The notes beneath the pieces are model-generated. The model was given only the letters and a program-made list of their open reading frames with translations. It searched no databases and was not told the DNA's origin. Positions 1-6,061 of a stretch of DNA of 8,845 nucleotides are shown piece after piece. Every line of letters begins with the position of its first letter. The first letter of the stretch is position 1. The translations under genes and the position numbers were made by a program. Origin of the DNA: Actinomycetota bacterium (lineage in GTDB: Bacteria; Actinomycetota; Thermoleophilia; Gaiellales; Gaiellaceae); NCBI GenBank assembly GCA_019236545.1, contig JAFAIV010000228.1, positions 1 to 8,845 on the forward strand. Reading direction: 5' to 3'.

Positions 1-607
1 CGCGGCAGAGCCACTTCCGGAACCTGAGCGCGATCAGCGCGAGCAGCGTCCCGGCCGGCACGCCGATCGCCCACGACAGCGTCACCGCCTGCTGCGCGTG
101 GAAGTCCCAGAGGAGCATCAGGATCGAGCAGGCCGCGGCCGCCGTCCCCAGGACGACGTACTCGAGCGAGCCGAGCCCGAGGACGCGGATGCGCGCCTCC
201 TCGACCGGGACGCCCATGTCGGTCAGCGCCTCGACGTCGAGGGCGAAGCCGCCGCGCGGGACGAAGACGCCGAAGCCGGTGGCGACGATCGCGCCGGTAC
301 GGACGATCCCGATCGGCAGCCCGTCGTCGACGCGCGCGACCTCGCGGAAGGCGAGCATGTAGCCGATGTGCGCCGCCACCGCGCCGGCGAGCGCGACCGC
401 GAACCAGAGCGGGTTCACGTGGCGGGCGTGGTCGGCGACCTCGTGGAACCCGGCGTGCCAGGCGACGGCGACGCTGGCGGCGATCGAGAGCGCGGCGCCG
501 ACGGCGAGGAACAAGGCGACGTCCTCGGCCTGGGCTTCGAGATGGTGCGCGGTGAAGGCACCGAGCACCCGCCTCAACCGCGATCGCTTGCGCCCCTGAA
601 GGGCCAT
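1..607 (-). CDS. Partial polytopic membrane protein, possibly YbhN/AglD-like (lysylphosphatidylglycerol synthase TM-domain superfamily)
   Basis: The frame opens at an ATG at 607 and stays open for 202 codons to the left edge, so the C-terminus is missing. The start is supported by a purine-rich GAGAGGAAG about 5 bases upstream of the ATG. After a basic, probably cytoplasmic N-terminus (residues 1-30), hydrophobic segments lie near residues 30-50, 66-86, 97-116, 143-167 and 177-195. The FVPRGGFALD stretch at 115-124, followed by a helix with basic residues, resembles the conserved Pro-Gly-Gly region of the UPF0104/YbhN/AglD membrane domain. That domain is found in flippase-like proteins and in the N-terminal part of MprF. 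The family match is by eye and moderate; substrate and role are not known. A TACGCT hexamer about 45 bases upstream is the probable promoter. The gene points away from the neighbouring tRNA-Arg, about 100 bases upstream, and both lie on the minus strand. Confidence 0.6.
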   Translation of the reverse strand, partial: MALQGRKRSRLRRVLGAFTAHHLEAQAEDVALFLAVGAALSIAASVAVAWHAGFHEVADHARHVNPLWFAVALAGAVAAHIGYMLAFREVARVDDGLPIGIVRTGAIVATGFGVFVPRGGFALDVEALTDMGVPVEEARIRVLGLGSLEYVVLGTAAAACSILMLLWDFHAQQAVTLSWAIGVPAGTLLALIALRFRKWLCR

Positions 608-652
608 GACACTTCCTCTCCGCCGCCGGGGGCCGGAAACGGGACCGGGGCC

Positions 653-658
653 AGCGTA
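653..658 (-). promoter_or_regulatory. Putative -10 element TACGCT for the membrane-protein gene
   Basis: On the minus strand TACGCT lies 45 bases upstream of the ATG at 607. This would give a leader of roughly 40 bases carrying the GAGAGGAAG ribosome binding site. The same hexamer precedes all four tRNA genes here. No TTGACA-like -35 is visible, but a perfect ten-base palindrome, CGACCGGTCG (667-676), lies eight bases upstream and could be an operator. Confidence 0.45.
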
Positions 659-708
659 GGGGTTATCGACCGGTCGCGCCCGGAAGAGAGAGGAAGGAGC
701 TCGCCGGA

Positions 709-781
709 CGCGCCCGGGAGGATTCGAACCTCCGACCCGCGGATTAGAAGTCCGCCGCTCTGTCCCCTGAGCTACGGGCGC
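709..781 (-). tRNA. tRNA-Arg(TCT)
   Basis: The minus strand folds as a complete cloverleaf. The acceptor arm pairs GCGCCCG (781-775) with CGGGCGC (716-710), the D arm is TAGCTCAGGGGACAGAG, and the T arm carries GGTTCGAATCC. The anticodon stem GCGGA/TCCGC encloses the loop CTTCTAA, giving anticodon TCT, which reads AGA (arginine). The discriminator is G at 709. CCA is not encoded, so it must be added after transcription. AGA codons are rare in the surrounding GC-rich genes, so this is a rare-codon tRNA. Its 5' end lies 34 bases from the divergent M32 carboxypeptidase start. Confidence 0.97.
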
Positions 782-789
782 GTGCGGCA

Positions 790-795
790 AGCGTA
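790..795 (-). promoter_or_regulatory. Putative -10 element TACGCT of tRNA-Arg(TCT)
   Basis: TACGCT on the minus strand ends eight bases before the mature 5' end of the tRNA. Transcription would therefore begin at or within a base or two of the mature end, leaving little for RNase P to remove. No -35 box is apparent. Confidence 0.5.
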
Positions 796-801
796 CCGGG
801 G

Positions 802-807
802 TACCCT
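802..807 (+). promoter_or_regulatory. Putative -10 element TACCCT for leaderless M32 carboxypeptidase mRNA
   Basis: TACCCT fits the TANNNT -10 pattern and is separated from the ATG at 816 by eight bases. No Shine-Dalgarno sequence is present. This spacing would put the transcription start at or next to the A of the start codon. The whole divergent promoter region shared with tRNA-Arg is only 34 bases. Confidence 0.4.
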
Positions 808-815
808 GCCGGCGG

Positions 816-2297
816 ATGCCGGGCGCCCTGGACGAGCTCAAGGAGCTGATGGCGGAGGTCACGGACCTCCGGAAGATCTCCCGGCTCCTCACCTGGGACG
901 CGCAGACGATGATGCCGGCGGCCGGCGTGACGCACCGCGCCGAGCACAGCGCGCTCGTCCAGCGCCTCGCGCACGAGCGCATCGCGGGCGCGCGCACGGG
1001 CGAGCTGCTCGAGGAGCTCCGGCCCCTCGAGGATTCGCTCGACCCGGACTCCGACGACGCACGCTTCCTTTGGCTCGTCCGCCGCACCCACGAGAAGGAG
1101 GCGCGCGTACCGGCGTCGCTGCGCGCCGAGATGGCGCAGGTCGCGGCCGAGGCGAGGCCCGTCTGGGCGAAGGCCAAGGCCGAGTCGGACTTCGCCTCGT
1201 TCCTGCCCTGGCTCGAGCGGAACGTCGAGCTTAAGCTCCGCTACGTCGAGCTCTTCCCAGAGGTGGAGGAGCCCTACGACGTCCTGCTGGACGACTACGA
1301 GCCGGCCACGTCGACCGCCGACGTCCGCGCCACCTTCGAAGAGCTGAAGCCCGAGCTCCTGTCCCTGATCGCGGAGCTGCGCGACCGCGAGGTGGACGAC
1401 TCCTTCCTCCGCGGCGAGTACCCGCCCGACCGGCAGCGCGCCATCGCCCGCGAGGTCGTCGACCTCTTCGGCCACCGGCCGGACTCGTGGCGGATCGACC
1501 CGACCGAGCACCCCTTCGCCTCCGGGCCGGGCCGCGACGACGTCCGCATCACGACGAAGTACGAGCCGGACTCGCTCAAGTCGCTCTTCTCGACCATGCA
1601 CGAGTACGGCCACGGCCTCTACACCCACCAGCTGCCGGAGGCGATCGCGCGCTACCCCCACGGCCAGGACTGCTCGCTCGGCATCCACGAGTCGCAGAGC
1701 CGCCTCTGGGAGAACCTCGTCGGCCGGAGCGAGCCGTTCTGGCGCTTCTTCTACCCGCGCCTGCAGGACGCCTACCCGGAGCGGCTGCGTCCCGTCGAGG
1801 TGGAGCGGTTCCTCGCCGCCGTGAACACGGTCACGCCGTCGTTCATCCGGATCAAGGCCGACGAGGTCACGTACGGGATGCACGTGATGCTGCGCTTCGA
1901 GCTCGAGCAGGACATCGTCAACGGGCGCGTCGAGCTGCGCGACCTCCCCGAGGCGTGGAACGCGAAGATGTGGGACTACCTCGGCGTCGAGGTGCCCGAC
2001 GACGCCCACGGCGTCCTCCAGGACGTCCACTGGTCGGGCGGGATGATCGGCTACTTCTCGACCTACCTGCTCGGATCGGTCATGTCCGTCCAGATCTGGC
2101 AGGCGGTGCTGCGCGACGTCCCCGATCTCGAGGAGCGGATCGGCCGCGGCGAGTTCGGCGCGCTGCGCGACTGGCTCGGCGAGCACGTCCACGCGCTCGG
2201 CCGGAAGTACCCGCCGCAGGAGACGCTGCGCCGCGCGACAGGCTCGACGATCTCCGCTCGGCCGTACCTCGAGTACCTCCGCGCCAAGTACGCATAG
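816..2297 (+). CDS. M32 family metallocarboxypeptidase (carboxypeptidase Taq type), copy 1
   Basis: The 493-residue product has the full set of M32 motifs in order: HPF at 232-234, DVRIT at 242-246, the zinc-binding HEYGH at 262-266, HESQ at 291-294, IKADE at 346-350 and GVLQDVHW at 399-406. His262 and His266 with Glu292 are the expected metal ligands, and Glu263 is the general base. The 26-residue gap from the second His to the Glu ligand is usual for the family. Family members are cytoplasmic, usually dimeric, metal-dependent exopeptidases that remove C-terminal residues from peptides with broad specificity. The length is normal, and there is no signal peptide. The ATG at 816 has no Shine-Dalgarno but follows a TANNNT box by eight bases, so a leaderless mRNA is likely. 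A second copy lies at 3568-5052. A PfpI-family gene follows on the same strand after 52 bases. Confidence 0.96.
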   Translation: MPGALDELKELMAEVTDLRKISRLLTWDAQTMMPAAGVTHRAEHSALVQRLAHERIAGARTGELLEELRPLEDSLDPDSDDARFLWLVRRTHEKEARVPASLRAEMAQVAAEARPVWAKAKAESDFASFLPWLERNVELKLRYVELFPEVEEPYDVLLDDYEPATSTADVRATFEELKPELLSLIAELRDREVDDSFLRGEYPPDRQRAIAREVVDLFGHRPDSWRIDPTEHPFASGPGRDDVRITTKYEPDSLKSLFSTMHEYGHGLYTHQLPEAIARYPHGQDCSLGIHESQSRLWENLVGRSEPFWRFFYPRLQDAYPERLRPVEVERFLAAVNTVTPSFIRIKADEVTYGMHVMLRFELEQDIVNGRVELRDLPEAWNAKMWDYLGVEVPDDAHGVLQDVHWSGGMIGYFSTYLLGSVMSVQIWQAVLRDVPDLEERIGRGEFGALRDWLGEHVHALGRKYPPQETLRRATGSTISARPYLEYLRAKYA

Positions 2298-2320
2298 CTC
2301 CCGCCCGGCCGGGTAGGCGA

Positions 2321-2340
2321 CCTGGGAAAGCGAACCCAGG
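2321..2340 (+). promoter_or_regulatory. Hairpin overlapping the PfpI-gene ribosome binding site
   Basis: CCTGGG (2321-2326) can pair perfectly with CCCAGG (2335-2340) around the eight-base loop AAAGCGAA. The 3' arm contains the first three bases of the AGGAGG Shine-Dalgarno (2338-2343) of the next gene. It could partly hide that site, or act as a weak barrier after the M32 gene. There is no U-tract, so an intrinsic terminator is unlikely. Confidence 0.4.
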
Positions 2341-2349
2341 AGGCACGAA

Positions 2350-2913
2350 ATGGCGGAGAGACTGAACGGCACGAAGGTCGCGATCCTCGCGGCGGACATG
2401 TTCGAGCGTGTCGAGCTCGAGGAGCCGCGGAAGGCGCTCGAGGAGGAAGGCGCGCAGGTCGAGGTCGTCTCGATCCACGACGGCGAGATCCAGGGCTTCG
2501 ACCACTTCGAGCCCGCGAGGACGACGAAGGTCGACCGCGTCGTGGAGGAGGCGTCCGTCGAGGACTACGACGCGCTCCTGATCCCGGGCGGCGTGGGGAA
2601 CCCCGACCAGCTCCGCGGTGACGAGAACGCCGTCGCGTTCGTCCGTGAGTTCGACGAGGCCGGGAAGCCGATGGCGGTGATCTGCCACGGCCCGTGGGTG
2701 CTCGTCGAGGCCGGCGTCGCGCGCGGCCGCCGGCTGACGTCCTGGCCGACCCTGCAGACCGACATCCGGAACGCGGGCGGCGAGTGGGTGGACGAGGAGG
2801 TCGTCGTCGACGGCAACCTCGTCACGAGCCGCAAGCCGGACGACATCCCCGCGTTCAACCGGGAGATGCTCGACCTGTTCGCGAACGCGCGCACCGGCGC
2901 GTCCGCGCACTAG
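2350..2913 (+). CDS. PfpI/DJ-1 superfamily protein (type 1 glutamine amidotransferase fold, putative protease or glyoxalase/deglycase)
   Basis: This 187-residue protein follows the PfpI pattern throughout. It has an early FERVEL segment (18-23) with the family acidic residue, LLIPGG at 76-81, the nucleophile elbow ICHGPW at 111-116 with Cys112 and His113, then GRRLTSWP (126-133) and a C-terminal VDGNLVTSRKP (153-163). Archaeal PfpI is an oligomeric cysteine peptidase. Bacterial relatives have also been reported as glyoxalase III or protein deglycases and are often linked to stress, so the exact activity cannot be settled from sequence. The ATG at 2350 has the clearest Shine-Dalgarno in the window, AGGAGG six bases upstream. 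The gene may be co-transcribed with the M32 gene before it. Its TAG stop shares CTAG with the stop of the convergent mntP. Confidence 0.93.
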   Translation: MAERLNGTKVAILAADMFERVELEEPRKALEEEGAQVEVVSIHDGEIQGFDHFEPARTTKVDRVVEEASVEDYDALLIPGGVGNPDQLRGDENAVAFVREFDEAGKPMAVICHGPWVLVEAGVARGRRLTSWPTLQTDIRNAGGEWVDEEVVVDGNLVTSRKPDDIPAFNREMLDLFANARTGASAH

Positions 2914-3440
2914 AGCGTCTTCTCGAGCACCAGCAGGAGGGCGAGGCCGAGCAGCGCCAGCCCGGCGAGACGCTCGGCCCCCTCCTGCACCTCGGCGCCG
3001 ACGCGCCGCCCGAGCGCCAGCCCGAGCTGCGAGACGAGGAACGCCTGCGCGCCGATCAGCGCCACCGTGAGCCACAGCGAGAGGCGCAGCAGTCCCATCG
3101 AGAACCCGATCGCGAGCTCGTCGAGGCTGATCGAGAGCCCGAGCGCGAGGGTCGCCCCAAAGCCGCCGGGCAGCCCGGCCCACTCCTCGTCGTGGACGAG
3201 CATCCAGGCGCCGAGCGCGGCGAGGACCGCGACCGCGACCCAGTCCGCCGCGCTCCCGACCGCAGCGCCGAGGCCGCGCCCCGCCGCGAGCCCGACGAGC
3301 GGCATCGCCATCTCGAATCCGGCCATGACGAGCCCGAGCCGAAGCTGCCGTCTGCCACTCGGCCGCGCCATCCCGAGCGCGGTCGCGACGGCGAAGGTGT
3401 CCAGCCCCAGCGGAAGGACGAAGAGGACGACCTTCAGCAC
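2910..3440 (-). CDS. mntP: MntP-family manganese efflux pump
   Basis: The 176-residue hydrophobic protein shows the two-fold MntP (DUF204) repeat. The first half has LGLDTFAVATALG (11-23) with Asp14, and the second has SISLDELAIGFSMG (103-116) with Asp107. These match the membrane aspartates needed for Mn(II) export in this family, and Glu43 lies in the conserved second helix. About six membrane segments are visible, in line with a normal length of 175-190. The frame is open further upstream, into tRNA-His, but the family N-terminus begins at the GTG at 3440, only six bases after the tRNA 3' end. There is no Shine-Dalgarno, so tRNA and mRNA probably share a transcript. No yybP-ykoY riboswitch is visible, as there is no leader. 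The gene converges on the PfpI gene with overlapping stops. Confidence 0.92.
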   Translation of the reverse strand: MLKVVLFVLPLGLDTFAVATALGMARPSGRRQLRLGLVMAGFEMAMPLVGLAAGRGLGAAVGSAADWVAVAVLAALGAWMLVHDEEWAGLPGGFGATLALGLSISLDELAIGFSMGLLRLSLWLTVALIGAQAFLVSQLGLALGRRVGAEVQEGAERLAGLALLGLALLLVLEKTL

Positions 3441-3446
3441 GCGGAG

Positions 3447-3520
3447 GGTGGCGGATGGGACTCGAACCCACGACCACCGGGACCACAACCCGGGGCTCTA
3501 CCAACTGAGCTACCGCCACC
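3447..3520 (-). tRNA. tRNA-His(GTG)
   Basis: The minus strand folds as a 74-base cloverleaf. The anticodon stem CCGGG/CCCGG encloses TTGTGGT, giving anticodon GTG. The acceptor arm shows the histidine hallmark: an extra G at -1 (3520) opposite C73 (3447), with GTGGCGG pairing to CCGCCAC. The D arm TAGCTCAGTTGGTAGAG and T arm GGTTCGAGTCC are standard. CCA is not encoded. The mntP start codon lies six bases downstream, and the 5' end is 47 bases from the divergent M32 start. Confidence 0.97.
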
Positions 3521-3533
3521 GCGAAGCGGGTAC

Positions 3534-3539
3534 AGCGTA
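3534..3539 (-). promoter_or_regulatory. Putative -10 element TACGCT of tRNA-His and probably mntP
   Basis: TACGCT on the minus strand ends 13 bases before the G-1 of tRNA-His. No other promoter can be seen between the tRNA and mntP, so it probably also drives mntP. Confidence 0.45.
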
Positions 3540-3553
3540 GCGGCGGCCGCCGG

Positions 3554-3559
3554 TAGGCT
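3554..3559 (+). promoter_or_regulatory. Putative -10 element TAGGCT for leaderless second M32 mRNA
   Basis: TAGGCT fits TANNNT and is followed after exactly eight bases by the GTG start at 3568. This is the same arrangement as the first M32 gene. There is no Shine-Dalgarno in this spacer. Confidence 0.4.
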
Positions 3560-3567
3560 CCGGCCTC

Positions 3568-5052
3568 GTGGACGCCCTCGCCCGGCTGCGGTCGAAGCTC
3601 GAGGACATGCACGGCCTCGACGCCGTCACGCTCCTCCTCGTCTGGGACCAGCGGACGATGATGCCGGCCGGCGCGGCGGCGACCCGCGGGCGCCACACCG
3701 GGCTCCTGCAGCGGCTCGGGCACGAGATGCTGATCTCGCCCGAGGTCGGAAAGCTGATCGAGGAGTCCGAGCGCCTCGACCTCGATCCGGACTCCGACGA
3801 CGGCGCGCTCGTCCGGCTCGCGCGGCGGGCGTTCGACAAGGCCGTGACCGTCCCGGCCTCGCTCGTCGAGGAGATCTCGCAGGCCGCCGCCGAGGGGAAC
3901 CAGGCCTGGGTCGAGGCGAAGGAGGCGTCGGACTTCGCGCGCTTCCTGCCGGCGCTGGAGCGGAATGTCGAGCTGCGGCTGCGCTACGTCGAGTGCTTCG
4001 AGCCGCGCGCCGAGCCGTACGACATCCTCCTCGACGACTACGAGCCGGAGATGGAGACCGCGGAGGTGCGACGCATCTTCGAGGAGATCAAGCCCGAGCT
4101 CGTCGCGCTCGCCGCCGAGCGGCGCGAGGGCGTCGACGACTCGTTCCTCACCGGCGACTTCCCGCTCGACCGCCAGGAGGCGCTTTCGCGCGAGCTCGTC
4201 GACCTGTTCGGCACGCGCCCCGCGACCTGGCGCGTCGACCCGACCCCGCATCCGTTCGCCGCCGGCGCCGGGCGGGACGACGTGCGGATCACGACGCACT
4301 ACTTCCCGGACAACCTCGACTCGCTCTTCGCGACGATCCACGAGTACGGGCACGGGCTCTACGAGCACCAGGTGCCCGAGGCGCTCGCGCACCTGCCGAC
4401 CGGGACCGGCGCCTCGCTCGGGCTGCACGAGTCGCAGAGCCGCCTCTGGGAGAACCTCGTCGGGCGCAGCGAGCCGTTCTGGCGCTTCTTCTACCCGCGC
4501 CTGCAGGCGCGCTTCCCGGAGGCGCTGGGCGGCGTCGAGCGCGAGCGCTTCGTGGCTGCGATCAACAAGGTCGAGCCGTCGCTGATCCGCATCCACGCCG
4601 ACGAGGTGACCTACGGCCTGCACGTGATGCTGCGCTTCGAGCTGGAGCAGGACATCGTCAACGGACGCGTCGAGCTCCGCGACCTCCCCGAGGCCTGGAA
4701 CGCGAAGATTTGGGACTACCTCGGCGTCGAGGTGCCGAACGACGCGCAGGGCGTCCTCCAGGACATGCACTGGTCGGGCGGGATGATCGGCTACTTCTCG
4801 ACGTACCTGCTCGGGACGGTCATGTCCGTCCAGATCTGGGAGGCCGCCATGCGCGACATCGGCGACCTCGACGAGAGCATCGAGCAGGGCGAGTTCGCGC
4901 CGCTGCGCGAGTGGCTCGGCGAGCACGTCCACGCCTACGGCCGCAAGTTCTCGCCGCAGGAGACGCTTCGTCGCGCGACCGGCTCGACGATCGACGCGAA
5001 GCCGTATCTCGCGTACCTCCGGCGCAAGTACGGCGCGCCGGTCGCCGCCTAG
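3568..5052 (+). CDS. M32 family metallocarboxypeptidase (carboxypeptidase Taq type), copy 2
   Basis: This 494-residue paralogue of the product of 816-2297 carries every M32 motif: HPF at 228-230, DVRIT at 238-242, HEYGH at 258-262, HESQ at 287-290 with Glu288 as third metal ligand, IHADE at 342-346 and GVLQDMHW at 395-402. Both copies therefore look catalytically competent. By eye the catalytic C-terminal halves share roughly three quarters of residues, with the stretch from IRI(K/H)ADE to SVQIW near 90%. The N-terminal helical region is clearly less similar, about half. The N-terminal region gates the substrate channel in this family, so the copies may differ in peptide preference (inference). 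The start is GTG at 3568, with a TANNNT box eight bases upstream and no Shine-Dalgarno. The stop overlaps that of the convergent DUF1905 gene. Confidence 0.96.
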   Translation: MDALARLRSKLEDMHGLDAVTLLLVWDQRTMMPAGAAATRGRHTGLLQRLGHEMLISPEVGKLIEESERLDLDPDSDDGALVRLARRAFDKAVTVPASLVEEISQAAAEGNQAWVEAKEASDFARFLPALERNVELRLRYVECFEPRAEPYDILLDDYEPEMETAEVRRIFEEIKPELVALAAERREGVDDSFLTGDFPLDRQEALSRELVDLFGTRPATWRVDPTPHPFAAGAGRDDVRITTHYFPDNLDSLFATIHEYGHGLYEHQVPEALAHLPTGTGASLGLHESQSRLWENLVGRSEPFWRFFYPRLQARFPEALGGVERERFVAAINKVEPSLIRIHADEVTYGLHVMLRFELEQDIVNGRVELRDLPEAWNAKIWDYLGVEVPNDAQGVLQDMHWSGGMIGYFSTYLLGTVMSVQIWEAAMRDIGDLDESIEQGEFAPLREWLGEHVHAYGRKFSPQETLRRATGSTIDAKPYLAYLRRKYGAPVAA

Positions 5053-5318
5053 CGCGGCCTTACCGAGACGCGAACCTCCCTCCCGAGCTCGAGGCTCTCC
5101 CGCTCGCGGACCCGCTTGCCGACGGTGAGCTGCGCGGAGCCGTCGGCCCACGGCATCAGGCTGCCGTCCCAGCTCGTCGCTCCGACGGTCGCGGTCACCG
5201 GGACGAAGCCCCGCCGCTCGTGCTCGCGGAGCGCCTCGCGCACCTCGGCGGGCACGTGGACGTACCACCACGTCCCGTCCTTGTCCCGCTCGATCGCCGA
5301 GACGAACGTGAGCTCCAC
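5049..5318 (-). CDS. DUF1905 domain protein
   Basis: The 89-residue product is a single DUF1905 domain, a small beta-barrel-like fold of unknown function. The N-terminal strand ELTFVSAIERDKDGTWWYV leads into VPAEVREAL, then a GFVPVTATVG strand, the WDGSLMPWADGSAQLTV region and the final VGKRVRERESLELGREVRV segment. Domain order and length match the family, which often occurs alone or fused to a YdeI/OmpD-associated-like domain; no such domain follows here. The product is predicted soluble and cytoplasmic. The GTG at 5318 is preferred because it begins the domain and lies seven bases after TAGCGT on the minus strand. The gene is divergent from tRNA-Arg(TCG), sharing its promoter, and its TAG overlaps the stop of the second M32 gene. 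Confidence 0.85.
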   Translation of the reverse strand: MELTFVSAIERDKDGTWWYVHVPAEVREALREHERRGFVPVTATVGATSWDGSLMPWADGSAQLTVGKRVRERESLELGREVRVSVRPR

Positions 5319-5324
5319 CGGGGC

Positions 5325-5331
5325 TACGCTA
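5325..5331. promoter_or_regulatory. Symmetric bidirectional -10 element TACGCTA
   Basis: Read on the plus strand, TACGCT (5325-5330) ends ten bases before tRNA-Arg(TCG). Read on the minus strand, TAGCGT (5331-5326) ends seven bases before the GTG of the DUF1905 gene. The heptamer TACGCTA is a TANNNTA sequence, so it supplies a -10 hexamer in both directions. Confidence 0.5.
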
Positions 5332-5340
5332 CTCCCGCCC

Positions 5341-5412
5341 GGCCCCGTAGCTCAGCGGACAGAGCGGCAGCCTTCGAAGCTGCGTGCGGTGGTTCGATTC
5401 CACCCGGGGCCA
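5341..5412 (+). tRNA. tRNA-Arg(TCG)
   Basis: A complete plus-strand cloverleaf of 72 bases. The acceptor GGCCCCG (5341-5347) pairs with CGGGGCC (5405-5411), and the discriminator is A. The anticodon stem GCAGC/GCTGC encloses CTTCGAA, giving anticodon TCG, which reads CGA (arginine). The D arm is TAGCTCAGCGGACAGAG and the T arm has GGTTCGATTCC. CCA is not encoded. A nitroreductase gene starts 27 bases downstream on the same strand, possibly on the same transcript. Confidence 0.97.
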
Positions 5413-5426
5413 TCGTCGGGATCTGA

Positions 5427-5432
5427 CAAGAT
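5427..5432 (+). promoter_or_regulatory. Possible -10 element CAAGAT before the nitroreductase gene
   Basis: CAAGAT keeps the A at position 2 and T at position 6 that define the -10 box, and the GTG start follows after seven bases. It lies between tRNA-Arg and the nitroreductase gene and would give a leaderless mRNA. The alternative is read-through from the tRNA promoter. Confidence 0.3.
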
Positions 5433-5439
5433 CGCCCCC

Positions 5440-6060
5440 GTGATCCTCGACCTCACGACCGACGAGCTCCTCTCGACCACGCGGGCCGTCCGCAAGCGGC
5501 TCGACCTGACGCGGCCCGTCGAGCGGGAGGTGCTCGAGGAGTGCCTCGGCCTCGCGCAGCAGGCGCCGACGGCCAGCTACTCGCAGAACTGGCACTTCGT
5601 CGTCGTGACCGACCCCGGCCAGCGGGCCGCGCTCGCCGAGCTCTGGCGGGAGGTGGCGGGCCCGTACCTCGAGCGGCGCGCGTCCGACCGGCCCGAGTTC
5701 GTCCGGATCGGCGACGCCGTGCGCCACCTGGCGGAGCACCTGCACGAGGTGCCCGTCCACGTGATCCCGTGCGTCGAGGGGCGGGCCGAGGACAAGCCGA
5801 ATGCGTGGGCGGCCTCGCTCTACGGCTCGATCATCCCGGCGGCGTGGAGCTTCATGCTCGCGGCGCGCTCGCGCGGGCTCGGCACCGTCTGGACGACGTT
5901 CCACCTGATGCACGAGCGCCAGGCGGCGGAGATCCTCGGGATCCCGTACGAGCAGGTGATGCAGGTCGCCCTGATCCCGGTCGCCTACACGATCGGGACG
6001 GACTTCAAGCCGGGCAGGCGGAAGCCGCTCGACTCGATGGTCCACTGGGACCGCTGGTAG
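5440..6060 (+). CDS. Nitroreductase family protein (FMN-dependent oxidoreductase)
   Basis: The 206-residue product has the nitroreductase layout. An N-terminal helix leads to TTRAVRKRLDL (13-23), whose basic residues bind FMN phosphate in this family. It is followed by APTASYSQNWHFVVV (42-56), the flavin-contacting loop and strand, and a central helix with ASLYGSIIPAAWSFMLAARSRG. After GLGTVWTTFHL, the C-terminal part has ILGIP, VALIPVAYTIG and a terminal GRRKPLDSMVHWDRW. Such enzymes are usually homodimeric and reduce nitro, quinone or enone substrates with NAD(P)H; the substrate here is unknown. The frame is open back through the tRNA, but the GTG at 5440 is the natural start, because sequence upstream of it is tRNA. 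No Shine-Dalgarno is within range. The gene converges on the S9 peptidase gene with one base between the stops. Confidence 0.92.
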   Translation: MILDLTTDELLSTTRAVRKRLDLTRPVEREVLEECLGLAQQAPTASYSQNWHFVVVTDPGQRAALAELWREVAGPYLERRASDRPEFVRIGDAVRHLAEHLHEVPVHVIPCVEGRAEDKPNAWAASLYGSIIPAAWSFMLAARSRGLGTVWTTFHLMHERQAAEILGIPYEQVMQVALIPVAYTIGTDFKPGRRKPLDSMVHWDRW

Positions 6061-6061
6061 C

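Noticed and set aside
98..1234. 378-codon plus-strand frame across the left end
   Set aside because: It crosses tRNA-Arg and the real M32 start, has no recognisable domain, and lies opposite a better membrane-protein frame.
3441..3488. mntP start inside tRNA-His
   Set aside because: The 16 extra codons are mostly tRNA sequence, and the MntP family starts just before its first membrane helix, at 3440.
2080..5426. Very long open frames (about 900-1060 codons) opposite or out of frame with the two M32 genes
   Set aside because: They are shadows produced by GC-rich codon use. The translations are Arg/Ala/Pro-rich without domains, and they run through tRNA-His and the real genes on both strands.
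5116..5439. Nitroreductase frame extended upstream
   Set aside because: It would translate the reverse of the DUF1905 gene and tRNA-Arg(TCG); the domain starts at 5440.
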